64,000 nt of DNA from Paracoccus liaowanqingii (lineage in GTDB: Bacteria; Pseudomonadota; Alphaproteobacteria; Rhodobacterales; Rhodobacteraceae). The DNA lies in contig NZ_CP038439.1 in NCBI RefSeq assembly GCF_004683865.2, positions 2,358,001 to 2,422,000 on the forward strand, written 5' to 3'. Under the pieces are notes generated by a model. The model ran no database searches. It saw only the letters and a list, made by a program, of their open reading frames with translations, and had not been told where the DNA came from. This document shows positions 43,107 to 51,486 of this stretch, piece after piece. Position 1 is the first letter of the stretch. Each line of letters opens with the position of its first letter. The translations under genes and the position numbers were made by a program.

Positions 43107-44083
43107 GGTACGGCGGTGACCTGCGCGAGGGCGGCGTCATAGACCTCGATGCCGCCCTTGGAGGCGCCTTCGGAGAGGGTGCGCTTCCAGGCGCGGGCGC
43201 CGGGGCGGCCGTGGAAGAGGCCCAGCATGTGGCGGGTGAACTGGTGCAGGCGGCCGCCCTGCGCCAGGTGGCCGAGGATCAGCGGGCGCATGGCGCGGGC
43301 GACCTCGATGGGGTCATCGAAGGGCGGTGCGTCGTCCCAGAGGCGGTCGGCGGCGCCGAGGATCGTCCAGGGGTCGTGATAGGCGGCGCGGCCCACCATG
43401 ACGCCGTCCATCACCCGGAGGTGGTCGCGCACCTGATCGAGGCTGGCGATGCCGCCGTTGATCGACAGGTGCAGGTCGGGGAACTGCGCCTTCATCCGCC
43501 CGACCAGCGGATGGTCCAGCGGCGGGATCTCGCGGTTCTCGCGCGGGCTGAGGCCCTTGAGCCAGGCCTTGCGCGCGTGGATCGTCAGGCGGCGGATGCC
43601 GGCGCCCCGCATCGCGGTCAGGAAGGCGGGCAGCGCCGTTTCGGGATCCTGGTCGTCGACGCCGATGCGGCATTTCACCGTGACCTCGACCGGGCTGACG
43701 GCCTGCATGGCCGCCACGCAATCGGCCACGCGCTCGGGCATGGTCATCAGGACCGCCCCGAAGGCGCCCGACTGCACGCGGTCACTGGGGCAGCCGCAGT
43801 TCAGGTTGATCTCGGCATAGCCCCAGTCGGCGGCGATGCGGGTGGCCTCGCGCAGCTCGGCCGGGTCCGAGCCGCCCAATTGCAGCGCCAGCGGCTGTTC
43901 GGCGGCGTCATGGTCCAGAAGCCGGGCCCGGTCACCATGCAGGATCGCGGGGGCGGTGACCATTTCGGTATAGAGCAGCGCGCGGCGCGACATCAGCCGG
44001 TGGAAGCGGCGGCAGTTGCGGTCGGTCCAGTCCATCATCGGCGCGACGGAGAGGCGCGCGGCGCGGGTGATCGGGTCGGTCAT
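43094..44083 (-). CDS. dusA: tRNA-dihydrouridine(20/20a) synthase DusA
   Basis: 329 residues from the ATG at 44083. FMN enzyme reducing uridine in the tRNA D-loop. LSVAPMMDWTDRNCRRFHRLMS at the N-terminus is DusA-like; catalytic Cys98 lies in LNCGCPSDRV; ITIHARKAWLKGLSP-type segment (here LTIHARKAWLKGLSPREN) and the GGI/GVMVGRAAY phosphate site follow. The last three serines and the stop are encoded inside the dispersed element. No strong ribosome site is visible. Confidence 0.96.
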   Translation of the reverse strand: MTDPITRAARLSVAPMMDWTDRNCRRFHRLMSRRALLYTEMVTAPAILHGDRARLLDHDAAEQPLALQLGGSDPAELREATRIAADWGYAEINLNCGCPSDRVQSGAFGAVLMTMPERVADCVAAMQAVSPVEVTVKCRIGVDDQDPETALPAFLTAMRGAGIRRLTIHARKAWLKGLSPRENREIPPLDHPLVGRMKAQFPDLHLSINGGIASLDQVRDHLRVMDGVMVGRAAYHDPWTILGAADRLWDDAPPFDDPIEVARAMRPLILGHLAQGGRLHQFTRHMLGLFHGRPGARAWKRTLSEGASKGGIEVYDAALAQVTAVPSSS

Positions 44084-44138
44084 GGGAATGGTCCGGGCCT
44101 GCTGGGGCAACGGGAATCCCCCGCAGCCGGAAAGGGGA

Positions 44139-44213
44139 TGGTGGGTGATAAGGGATTTGAACCCCTGACATCTTCGATGTGAACGAAGCGCTCTACCACT
44201 GAGCTAATCACCC
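44139..44213 (-). tRNA. tRNA-Val (anticodon CAC)
   Basis: Minus strand, 75 bases with encoded CCA. Acceptor GGGTGAT pairs with ATCACCC; anticodon stem CTTCG/CGAAG encloses loop TTCACAT, giving CAC, which reads GTG; T-loop TTCAAAT is standard. It lies between dusA and the HU-like gene and has its own promoter-like sequence. Confidence 0.97.
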
Positions 44214-44223
44214 GTCGGGCTGG

Positions 44224-44252
44224 CTTCTAGCGCCAGGCGGCGGGCGTTGCAA
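44224..44252 (-). promoter_or_regulatory. tRNA-Val promoter
   Basis: On the minus strand TTGCAA (44247-44252), 17 bases, TAGAAG (44224-44229), which would start transcription within a few bases of the tRNA 5' end. It lies in the short gap after the HU-like gene. Confidence 0.55.
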
Positions 44253-44258
44253 GAGGGC

Positions 44259-44597
44259 TCAGGGCTTTTCGACGACGATAGGGGCGGCGGGGCTGGCGCG
44301 GCGGCGCAGGCGCAGGGTGATCACGTCGCCGCCCCGGGCGTCGCGTTCCAGATTGATTCGCGCCCGGCCCAGGGGCGGGACGGCCAGCGTCTGGCCCGAG
44401 GAGAGGATCTGGCCCAGCTGGTCCAGCGTCGCCTCGATGATCGGGCGGGCCTCGGCGCGGCGCGTGCCGGTGGCGGCGACGACGCGGTCGATGAAGTCGC
44501 GCTTGGGCACCACGGTGGCGGCATGGGGATCGGGCAGCGCCGACAGCGGGGGCGGCATCCCTGCCCCGCCTTCGGCATCGGTGGTTTCGACTGACAT
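44259..44597 (-). CDS. HU/IHF-family DNA-binding protein
   Basis: 112 residues from the ATG at 44597. HU proteins are usually ~90 residues; this one has about 30 extra N-terminal residues rich in Glu, Gly and Pro before VPKRDFIDRVVAATGTRRAEARPIIEATLDQLGQIL, the HU helices. The DNA-binding arm region is shortened and altered (NLERDARGGDVITLRLRR), so this is a diverged member. It lies just downstream of lon, as hupB does in E. coli. Confidence 0.85.
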   Translation of the reverse strand: MSVETTDAEGGAGMPPPLSALPDPHAATVVPKRDFIDRVVAATGTRRAEARPIIEATLDQLGQILSSGQTLAVPPLGRARINLERDARGGDVITLRLRRRASPAAPIVVEKP

Positions 44598-44677
44598 GTC
44601 CGCGCACCTGTTACTCTGCACACTTGTCCGAACAGTTTATCGCAAAATGACCTTGCGTCAACTCTTTCGCCGCGATC

Positions 44678-44710
44678 AAAAAAAGGCCGGGGGCGCATGA
44701 CGCCCCCGGC
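44678..44710 (-). terminator. Intrinsic terminator of lon
   Basis: On the minus strand GCCGGGGGCG (44701-44710 read in reverse), five-base loop, CGCCCCCGGC (44686-44695), then C and a run of seven T (44678-44684). Strong intrinsic terminator 35 bases past the lon stop and upstream of the HU-like gene. Confidence 0.9.
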
Positions 44711-44745
44711 TTGGGATCGGATTTGACCGATCGGTTTGCGGTCGG

Positions 44746-47163
44746 TCAGTGCGCGACGGCGCTGCCGGCCCCGTCATTCGGGCGCTGCCCCGAGATGCGG
44801 GCGGCCTCGGCCGCCTCCTCGGCGGCCTCGTCCCATTCCACCGCCACCGGCTGGCGGACCAAGGCGTGGCGCAGCACCTCGCGGACATTGCTGACCGGAA
44901 TGATGGTCAGCCCTTCCTTGACGTTGTCCGGGATCTCGACGAGGTCCTTTTCATTGTCCTGCGGGATCAGCACCGTCTTGATGCCGCCGCGCAGCGCGGC
45001 GAGCAGCTTTTCCTTCAGGCCCCCGATGGCCAGCACATGGCCGCGCAGCGTGACCTCGCCGGTCATGGCGACGTCCTTGCGGACCGGGATGCCGGTCATC
45101 ACCGAGACGACCGAGGTCACCATGGCGACGCCCGCCGAGGGGCCGTCCTTGGGCGTGGCGCCCTCGGGGACGTGGACATGGATGTCGCGCTTGTCGAATT
45201 CCGGGGGCCTGACCCCGATCTCCGGCGCGACCGAGCGCACGAAGCTGTTCGCCGCGTCGATCGATTCCTTCATCACGTCGCCAAGCGTGCCGGTGGTCTT
45301 CATCCGGCCCTTGCCCGGCAGGCGCAGCGCCTCGATCTGCAGCAGATCGCCGCCGACCGAGGTCCAGGCCAGGCCGGTCACGACGCCGACCTGATCCTCC
45401 TTCTCGGCAAGGCCGTAGCGGTGGCGGCGCACGCCCAGGTACTCCTCGGCCTTCTCGGGGGTCACCTCGACCGAGGTGACCTTGCCCTTGAGGATCTCGG
45501 TCACGGCCTTGCGGGCCAGCTTCGCGATCTCGCGCTCCAGCGAGCGGACACCGGCCTCGCGGGTGTAGTAGCGGATCATGTGGGTCAGCGCCGCGTCGGT
45601 GACGCTGAACTCTCCCTTGCGCAGGCCGTTGGCCTTGGTCTGCTTGTCCAGAAGGTGACCGCGCGCGATCTCGCGCTTCTCGTCCTCGGTATAGCCCGAG
45701 AGCGGGATGATCTCCATCCGGTCCAGAAGCGGGCCGGGCATGTTGTAGCTGTTGGCCGTGGTCACGAACATGACGTTGGACAGGTCGTACTCGACCTCCA
45801 GATAGTGGTCGACGAAGGTCGAGTTCTGCTCCGGGTCCAGCACCTCCAGCATGGCGCTGGCCGGGTCGCCCCGGAAGTCCTGACCCATCTTGTCGATCTC
45901 GTCCAGCAGGATCAGCGGGTTGGTGGTCTTGGCCTTCTTCAGCGCCTGGATGATCTTGCCGGGCATGGAGCCGATATAGGTCCGGCGGTGGCCCCGGATC
46001 TCGGATTCGTCACGCACGCCGCCAAGCGAGATGCGGATGAACTCGCGCCCCGTCGCCTTGGCGATGGACCGGCCGAGCGAGGTCTTGCCCACGCCCGGAG
46101 GACCGACCAGCGTCAGGATCGGGCCCCTCAGCTTGGTGCTGCGGGCCTGCACGGCCAGGTATTCGACGATGCGTTCCTTGACCTTGTCCAGACCGTAGTG
46201 ATCCTCGTCGAGGATCGCCTCGGCCCGGCCCAGATCCTTGCGGGTGCGCGACTTCACGCCCCACGGCAGCGCCAGCAGCCAGTCGAGGTAGTTGCGGCTG
46301 ACCGTCGCCTCGGCGGACATGGGCGACATGGATTTCAGCTTCTTCAGCTCGCTGTCGGCCTTTTCGCGGGCCTCCTTGCTGAACTTGGTGGCCGAGATCT
46401 TCTCTTCCAGTTCGGCCAGTTCGTTCTGGCCGTCCTCGCCGTCGCCCAGTTCCTTCTGGATCGCCTTCATCTGTTCGTTCAGATAGTATTCGCGCTGCGT
46501 CTTCTCCATCTGGGTCTTGACGCGCGACTTGATCTTCTTCTCGACCTGCAGGACCGACATCTCGCCCTGCATGTGGCCGTAGATCTTCTCCAGACGCGCC
46601 GAGATCTCCAGCGTGTCCAGCAGGTCCTGCTTGCGGTCCAGATCGATGCCCATGTGGCCCGCGACCAGATCGGCCAGCTTGCCGGGCTCGGTCGCCTCGG
46701 ACACGGCGGTCACGACCTCGTCGGGGATGTTCTTGCGCACCTTGACGTAGCGCTCGAATTCCTCGGACACGGTGTGGACCAGCGCGGTCACGGTCGCCTC
46801 GTCGCCGGTGGTCTCCTCCAGCGCGATGGCGGTCGCCATGAAGTGATCGTCATGGGGCACGAATTCGGTGATGTGCACCCGCTCGCGGCCCTCGACCAAC
46901 ACCTTGACGGTGCCGTCGGGCAGCTTGAGCAGCTGCAGCACATTGGCCAGCACGCCGCCGCGATAGATGCCTTCCTCGGTGGGTTCGTCCACCGCCGCAT
47001 CCATCTGCGCGGCCAGAAGGATCGGGCTGTCCGATTCCATCACCGCCTCCAGCGCGCGCACGGATTTCTCGCGTCCCACGAAGAGGGGCACGATCATGTG
47101 CGGGAAGACGACGATATCCCGCAAGGGCAGCACCGGGTAGGTCTGGGTGGTGAATTCCGTCAT
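44746..47163 (-). CDS. lon: ATP-dependent protease Lon
   Basis: 805 residues, complete LonA. N-terminal substrate domain ([23 protein letters not shown]), a coiled middle, AAA+ module with [15 protein letters not shown] (around 355-370) and [10 protein letters not shown], and the protease domain with catalytic Ser in [13 protein letters not shown] and Lys in [14 protein letters not shown]. Degrades misfolded and regulatory proteins. It has a recognisable promoter and a strong terminator, so it is probably its own unit. Confidence 0.98.
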   Translation of the reverse strand: MTEFTTQTYPVLPLRDIVVFPHMIVPLFVGREKSVRALEAVMESDSPILLAAQMDAAVDEPTEEGIYRGGVLANVLQLLKLPDGTVKVLVEGRERVHITEFVPHDDHFMATAIALEETTGDEATVTALVHTVSEEFERYVKVRKNIPDEVVTAVSEATEPGKLADLVAGHMGIDLDRKQDLLDTLEISARLEKIYGHMQGEMSVLQVEKKIKSRVKTQMEKTQREYYLNEQMKAIQKELGDGEDGQNELAELEEKISATKFSKEAREKADSELKKLKSMSPMSAEATVSRNYLDWLLALPWGVKSRTRKDLGRAEAILDEDHYGLDKVKERIVEYLAVQARSTKLRGPILTLVGPPGVGKTSLGRSIAKATGREFIRISLGGVRDESEIRGHRRTYIGSMPGKIIQALKKAKTTNPLILLDEIDKMGQDFRGDPASAMLEVLDPEQNSTFVDHYLEVEYDLSNVMFVTTANSYNMPGPLLDRMEIIPLSGYTEDEKREIARGHLLDKQTKANGLRKGEFSVTDAALTHMIRYYTREAGVRSLEREIAKLARKAVTEILKGKVTSVEVTPEKAEEYLGVRRHRYGLAEKEDQVGVVTGLAWTSVGGDLLQIEALRLPGKGRMKTTGTLGDVMKESIDAANSFVRSVAPEIGVRPPEFDKRDIHVHVPEGATPKDGPSAGVAMVTSVVSVMTGIPVRKDVAMTGEVTLRGHVLAIGGLKEKLLAALRGGIKTVLIPQDNEKDLVEIPDNVKEGLTIIPVSNVREVLRHALVRQPVAVEWDEAAEEAAEAARISGQRPNDGAGSAVAH

Positions 47164-47228
47164 GGTCTTGTCCTTTCCGCCCGAAGCCGCGGCCCCGTCA
47201 TGGCGACACGCGGCCCCTGCATGCGTTC

Positions 47229-47257
47229 AATCTAGGGCCAGCATCGTCCGCGTTCAA
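47229..47257 (-). promoter_or_regulatory. lon promoter
   Basis: On the minus strand TTGAAC (47252-47257), 17 bases, TAGATT (47229-47234). Start would be near 47222, with a leader of about 58 bases. TTGAAC recurs in the -10 region, and the -35 resembles both housekeeping and heat-shock sigma sites; the -10 fits the housekeeping class better. Confidence 0.55.
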
Positions 47258-47320
47258 TATGACAGTATAAATGCAGTTGATGTGCGTTCGGGTCCGCCCG
47301 ACCCCGGGCCGAGGCCGCCC

Positions 47321-48676
47321 TCAGCGGGGAATGACGATCTCGGCCCGCAACCCGCCCAAGCGCGGGCCCCGGCCAAGGCGCAGCTGCCCGCCATGCGCGC
47401 GGGCCACGTCGGCGGCGATGGCCAGCCCCAGCCCGGCCCCCTGCGCGCTGTTCCTGCGCCGCGACGGGTCCAGCCGGGTGAAGGGGCGCATGGCCGCGTC
47501 CAGGCTGTCCTCGGGGATGCCGGGGCCGTCATCCTCGATTCCGATGCGCAGGCTGCGGGGACCGAGCGCGGCGTCCATCTCGGCCCGGCTTCCATAGCGC
47601 ACGGCATTGCCGATCAGGTTCTCCAGCGCGCGGCGCAGCATGTCGGGGCGGCAGGTGGCCATCCCCGCGCGGTCGCCCTCGAACTGGACCAGGGCCGCGG
47701 GCTGGCCGGCGCGCTGCGCATCGGCCACGATGGTCTCCAGAAACCCCACCGCCGAGACCTGCTCGGGCGGCCGGTCCTGCGCCTCGTCGCGGGCATAGTC
47801 CAGAAAGCCGTCGACCATGCGGCTCATCTCGGCGATGTCGGCCTCCATCGCGGCGATCTCCTCGGCATCGGGGGGCATGTCGGGCGAGACCATCGACAGG
47901 CTGAGCCTGAGCCGCGTCAGGGGCGTGCGCAGATCGTGGCTGATCCCCGACATCATCAGCTTGCGCTGTTCGTTCTGGCGTTCCAGCCGGTTGCGCATGT
48001 CCAGGAACGCGGTGCCGGCGCTGCGGATCTCGGCCGCGCCCTGCGGGCGATAGGGCACCATGCGGCCCTTGCCGTAATCCTCGGCGGCCGAGGCCAGGCG
48101 CCGGATCGGGCGCAGCTGGTTGCGCAGGAAGATCGTGGCGATCCCGGTCATCAGAAGCGAGGTCGCCACCATAAGCACCAGCAGCTGATGCGGGTTCGAG
48201 GCGCTGACCCGCCGCCGCTCGAAGCTGAGCGCATAGGGGCCGGTCGGCCCCTCCAGCGCGACGACCACCCGCTTGTCGTCGCTGGCCAGATCGATCGACA
48301 GGACCCGGGGCAGCGCCTCGCGCAGCACCTGCGTCACCACGCGGCCGGAAAAGTCGTAGAACAGCCGCTGGTCCTGGGCCACCGGATTGGCGGGCAGTTC
48401 CAGCGTCAGCTCCAGCGGCCGGGCGACCGAGACGCCCGCCCGGCGCGCCGCCTCGGGGCTGGAGGCGCTGTCGATCAGGCGTGCGACGAAGGCCAGCTCG
48501 TGCGACATGCTGGCGGTCATCTGCCGGGTGACGCCCTCGAAATGGCGCTGCAGGAACATGACGCTGACCACCAGCGTGACCACCACCACCGGCAGGAACA
48601 GGATCAGCGCGGCGCGGGCATAGAGGCCGCGCGGCACCAGGGTCCGGGCGATCGGTCCGTCAGACTGGTTGGACAT
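47321..48676 (-). CDS. EnvZ-like sensor histidine kinase (orphan)
   Basis: 451 residues. Transmembrane helix 22-43, periplasmic sensor region about 44-163, second helix about 165-185, HAMP linker, then the H-box with His247 in MSGISHDLRTPLTRLRLS. The ATPase domain shows ENLIGNAVRYG (N box) and DDGPGIPEDSLDA (G1), and GAGLGLAIAADVARAHGG (G2). No response-regulator gene is adjacent on either side, so its partner must be elsewhere. Its start is 34 bases from a divergent MBL-fold gene. Confidence 0.93.
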   Translation of the reverse strand: MSNQSDGPIARTLVPRGLYARAALILFLPVVVVTLVVSVMFLQRHFEGVTRQMTASMSHELAFVARLIDSASSPEAARRAGVSVARPLELTLELPANPVAQDQRLFYDFSGRVVTQVLREALPRVLSIDLASDDKRVVVALEGPTGPYALSFERRRVSASNPHQLLVLMVATSLLMTGIATIFLRNQLRPIRRLASAAEDYGKGRMVPYRPQGAAEIRSAGTAFLDMRNRLERQNEQRKLMMSGISHDLRTPLTRLRLSLSMVSPDMPPDAEEIAAMEADIAEMSRMVDGFLDYARDEAQDRPPEQVSAVGFLETIVADAQRAGQPAALVQFEGDRAGMATCRPDMLRRALENLIGNAVRYGSRAEMDAALGPRSLRIGIEDDGPGIPEDSLDAAMRPFTRLDPSRRRNSAQGAGLGLAIAADVARAHGGQLRLGRGPRLGGLRAEIVIPR

Positions 48677-48694
48677 GGAAACCCCCTCCGTCGC

Positions 48695-48709
48695 GCGCTA
48701 GGCTAGCGC
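48695..48709. promoter_or_regulatory. Palindrome in a 34-base divergent gap
   Basis: GCGCTAG-G-CTAGCGC is a perfect seven-base inverted repeat with a one-base centre, between the kinase start (48676) and the hydrolase start (48711). The gap is too short for two separate ordinary promoters, so this may be an operator, or a promoter element of one gene. Confidence 0.35.
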
Positions 48710-48710
48710 C

Positions 48711-49574
48711 ATGTGCGACCCCGCGAAAGAGCCGCTGCAGATCCTGGCCCCGAATCCCTCGGCCTTGACCGGGCCGGGCACGACGACCTTCCTGATCGGC
48801 CAGGACCATGTCGCGGTGATCGACCCCGGCCCCGACGACGCAGACCACCTGGACGCCGTCGCCCGGGCGGGCCGCGACCGCATCGGCCATATCCTGGTCA
48901 CCCATGCGCATCGCGACCACAGCGCCGGCGCGGCCCGCCTGTCGCGGCTGACCGGGGCGCCGGTGCTGGCCTATGGCGATGCGCAGGCGGGACGCGCCCC
49001 CCTGATGGCCCGGCTGGCGGCGGGCGGGCTGGTCGCGGGGGGCGAGGGGCTGGATCACGATTTCGCGCCCGACCGCCTGCTGGCCGACGGGGAGGTGATC
49101 GCCACCCCCGACTGGCAGCTGACCGCGCTGCACACGCCCGGCCATGCCGCAGGCCATCTGAGTTTCCAGTGGGGCGCGCAGATCTTCTGCGGCGATCTGG
49201 TGATGGGCTGGTCCTCGACGCTGATCTCACCCCCCGACGGGGATCTGGGGGATTACCTGCGCTCGCTGGACCGGCTGGTCGCCTTGGCGCCGCGCCGCCT
49301 GCGTCCCACGCATGGCGCGGCGATCGAGGCCCCCCTGCTCCGCCTGGCCGAACTGGCCCATCATCGCCGCGCCCGCACCACGCAGATCCTGGCGGCCCTG
49401 CGCCAGTCCAGCGATTCCGCCCAAGGGCTGGCCCGGCGCATCTATGCGGTGCCCGATCCGCTGCTGCCCGCCGCCGCGCGCAACGTGCTGGCCCACCTGA
49501 TCGCGCTGGCACAGCTGGGGGCCGTTGATTTTCCGGAGGAAATTTCCGAAAGAACGATTTTTTCGGCCGCATGA
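48711..49574 (+). CDS. MBL-fold metallo-hydrolase (LACTB2-like)
   Basis: 287 residues, no signal peptide. Metal-binding THAHRDH at 64-70, then further ligands in HTPGHAAGHLSF and CGDLVMGW. The C-terminal part (RLAELAHHRRARTTQILAAL) matches the winged-helix-like tail of the LACTB2-type subgroup, some members of which are endoribonucleases. The substrate here is not deducible. Divergent from the sensor kinase. Confidence 0.9.
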   Translation: MCDPAKEPLQILAPNPSALTGPGTTTFLIGQDHVAVIDPGPDDADHLDAVARAGRDRIGHILVTHAHRDHSAGAARLSRLTGAPVLAYGDAQAGRAPLMARLAAGGLVAGGEGLDHDFAPDRLLADGEVIATPDWQLTALHTPGHAAGHLSFQWGAQIFCGDLVMGWSSTLISPPDGDLGDYLRSLDRLVALAPRRLRPTHGAAIEAPLLRLAELAHHRRARTTQILAALRQSSDSAQGLARRIYAVPDPLLPAAARNVLAHLIALAQLGAVDFPEEISERTIFSAA

Positions 49575-49594
49575 CACAAAAGCGCCAAACGGCT

Positions 49595-49623
49595 CTGGAC
49601 GCCCCCGGGCGGGGTTGTTATAT
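49595..49623 (+). promoter_or_regulatory. tRNA-Asn promoter
   Basis: CTGGAC (49595-49600), 17 bases, TTATAT (49618-49623). The start point would be about five bases before the tRNA. Confidence 0.4.
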
Positions 49624-49634
49624 CCGCCCCGTGT

Positions 49635-49709
49635 TCCGGCGTAGCTCAGCGGTAGAGCAGTTGACTGTTAATCAATTGGTCGTAGGTTCGATCCCTACCG
49701 CCGGAGCCA
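49635..49709 (+). tRNA. tRNA-Asn (anticodon GTT)
   Basis: 75 bases with encoded CCA. Acceptor TCCGGCG pairs with CGCCGGA; anticodon stem TTGA/TCAA and loop CTGTTAA give GTT; T-arm GGTTCGATCCC-type is intact. Confidence 0.97.
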
Positions 49710-49771
49710 ATCAATCCCCTTAGGTTTTGATCTGGCAGACACATCCCCCCTTTCCAGCCAAGGATCGGCCG

Positions 49772-50422
49772 TCAGGCCAGCCGCGCAGGGATCAGGCCGC
49801 GCAGGGCGTTGCCGCAGAATAGCTCTCCCCTTGGCAAGTCCTCAGGATGCAGGACGGCCTCGATGGCTGCGCCCGTGGCCAGCAGGCTCTCGCGCAGGAC
49901 GCCCGGCAGAAGGCCGCAATCCAGCGGCGGGGTCAGCAGACGGTCGCCTTGGCGCAGGAACAGCGAGGTGATCGTGCCCTCGCACAGTTCGCCTTGGGTA
50001 TTCATCAGCAGCGCCTCGTCCATCCCGGGCGGCAGGGCGGCGCGGGCGACGTCATAGACCGGGCGTCGGCTGCTCTTGAGGCGCAGCCAGGGGTCGTCCC
50101 GGTCGAGGCGCAGGTCCGACAGGATCACGCGCCAGAGGGGCGGGTTGGCGGGCAGCGGCGCATGGGTCACGGCCACCTCGCCGGCCCCGTCCACCGCCAG
50201 CCGGGTCCGCAGCACCGCGCCCTGCGGCAGGGCGGCCAGCGCAGGGGCCAGCCGCGCCTCGTCCAAGGGAAAGCCCACCGCCGCGCAGCCGCGCCGCAGC
50301 CGTGCCAGATGCAGGGGCCACAGGACGATGCGCCCGTCCGCCTCGCGGCGCATCGTCTCGAAGACGGTCAGGCCGTCGGGAATGGGGCCAGGAATGCGGA
50401 TTTGCACAAAGCCTCCTGCCAT
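49772..50422 (-). CDS. pabC: Aminodeoxychorismate lyase-like aminotransferase (class IV)
   Basis: 216 residues. PLP enzyme that would release pyruvate from aminodeoxychorismate to give p-aminobenzoate for folate. GLTVFETMR near the N-terminus, the PLP lysine in LKSSRRPVYD, and TQGELCEGTITSLFL are class IV features. It is shorter than the ~270-residue norm. Its start overlaps the end of pabB by 55 bases, so the two are tightly linked. A branched-chain or D-amino acid aminotransferase is less likely given the pairing with pabB. Confidence 0.88.
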   Translation of the reverse strand: MAGGFVQIRIPGPIPDGLTVFETMRREADGRIVLWPLHLARLRRGCAAVGFPLDEARLAPALAALPQGAVLRTRLAVDGAGEVAVTHAPLPANPPLWRVILSDLRLDRDDPWLRLKSSRRPVYDVARAALPPGMDEALLMNTQGELCEGTITSLFLRQGDRLLTPPLDCGLLPGVLRESLLATGAAIEAVLHPEDLPRGELFCGNALRGLIPARLA

Positions 50423-51486
50423 TCGGATGCGGCGTCGCTGTCATGGACGATGCCGCCCCCCACGTTCAGCCGCAAGAGGCTGGGTTCGACCATCCAGGGA
50501 GAGCGGATCGCCACGCCGAAGCGCATCGGCCCCGCCGGATCGACCCATCCGATGGCCCCGCAATAGACCTCGCGCGGGGCCTGTTCCAGTTCGGCGATGA
50601 TCTGCATGGACCGGATCTTGGGCGCCCCGGTGATCGAGCCGCAGGGAAACAGCGCGCCTAGGATCTGCGCCAGCCCGGTGCCGGGCAGCATCCGCCCCTC
50701 GACGGTCGAGACCATCTGGTGCAGCGTCGCATACTGCTCGATATGGAACAGCTGCGGGACGCGGACGCTTCCGGGATGGCAGATGCGGCTGATGTCGTTG
50801 CGCAGCAGATCGACGATCATCAGGTTCTCGGCGCGGTTCTTCTCGGACCCCTGCAGGGCCAGGGCGGCGGCGCGGTCGGTGGCGGGCGTCGCGCCGCGCG
50901 GGGCGGTGCCCTTCATGGGGCGCGTGCGGATCGTGCCGTCGGCGTCCACGGCGAAGAACAGCTCGGGGCTGCGCGACAGGATCACCGGGCCGCCCAAATC
51001 GACAAAGGCCCCCTCGCCCACCGGCTGGCGCGCCGCCAGCGCGGCATAGATCGCCAGCGGATCGCCCGTCACGCGGGCCTCCATCGGGAAGGTCAGGTTG
51101 ATCTGATAGGTGTCGCCCGCCGCGATGTAGTCCTGCACCGCCGCGATGGCCGCGTCGTAGCGCGCCCGGTCCCACAGCGGGCGCGGGGCGCCGATGCTCA
51201 CAGCCTCGGCCGGCGGCAAAGGCGGCGCGGGGCGCGGGGCGTCGAAGACGCCCATGAGGATCAGCGGCATCTGCCGGTCGTCGGGCATCAGGTCGGCGAG
51301 GCGCGGGGTCAGCGCATGGCCCAGCTCATAGGACAGATAGCCCGCCAGCCAGCAGCCCCGTGCGGTGGCCGCCTGCATCGCGGCCAGCGCGGGACCGACC
51401 CCCGCCGCCGTGTCGGCGCGGATCACCGTCTGCGGCGCGGTGAACTGCGTGCCCCCGCCCAAGGGGCCATGGTCGAAGCGGATCAT
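50368..51486 (-). CDS. pabB: Aminodeoxychorismate synthase component I
   Basis: 372 residues from the ATG at 51486, which overlaps the mfd stop (ATGA). Chorismate-binding enzyme. SYELGHAL near the N-terminus; the catalytic core has YQINLTFPMEA, SPELFF, RPMKGTAPRGATPATD, ENLMIVDLLRNDISR and FPCGSITGAPKIRSM. Shorter than full-length E. coli PabB because the N-terminal region is trimmed, a form common in this lineage. The amidotransferase pabA is not adjacent. Confidence 0.95.
   Translation of the reverse strand: MIRFDHGPLGGGTQFTAPQTVIRADTAAGVGPALAAMQAATARGCWLAGYLSYELGHALTPRLADLMPDDRQMPLILMGVFDAPRPAPPLPPAEAVSIGAPRPLWDRARYDAAIAAVQDYIAAGDTYQINLTFPMEARVTGDPLAIYAALAARQPVGEGAFVDLGGPVILSRSPELFFAVDADGTIRTRPMKGTAPRGATPATDRAAALALQGSEKNRAENLMIVDLLRNDISRICHPGSVRVPQLFHIEQYATLHQMVSTVEGRMLPGTGLAQILGALFPCGSITGAPKIRSMQIIAELEQAPREVYCGAIGWVDPAGPMRFGVAIRSPWMVEPSLLRLNVGGGIVHDSDAASEWQEALCKSAFLAPFPTA

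Noticed and set aside
44749..47235. 828-codon plus-strand open frame opposite lon
   Set aside because: Antisense shadow of lon; His/Gly/Arg-rich low-complexity product with no family features.
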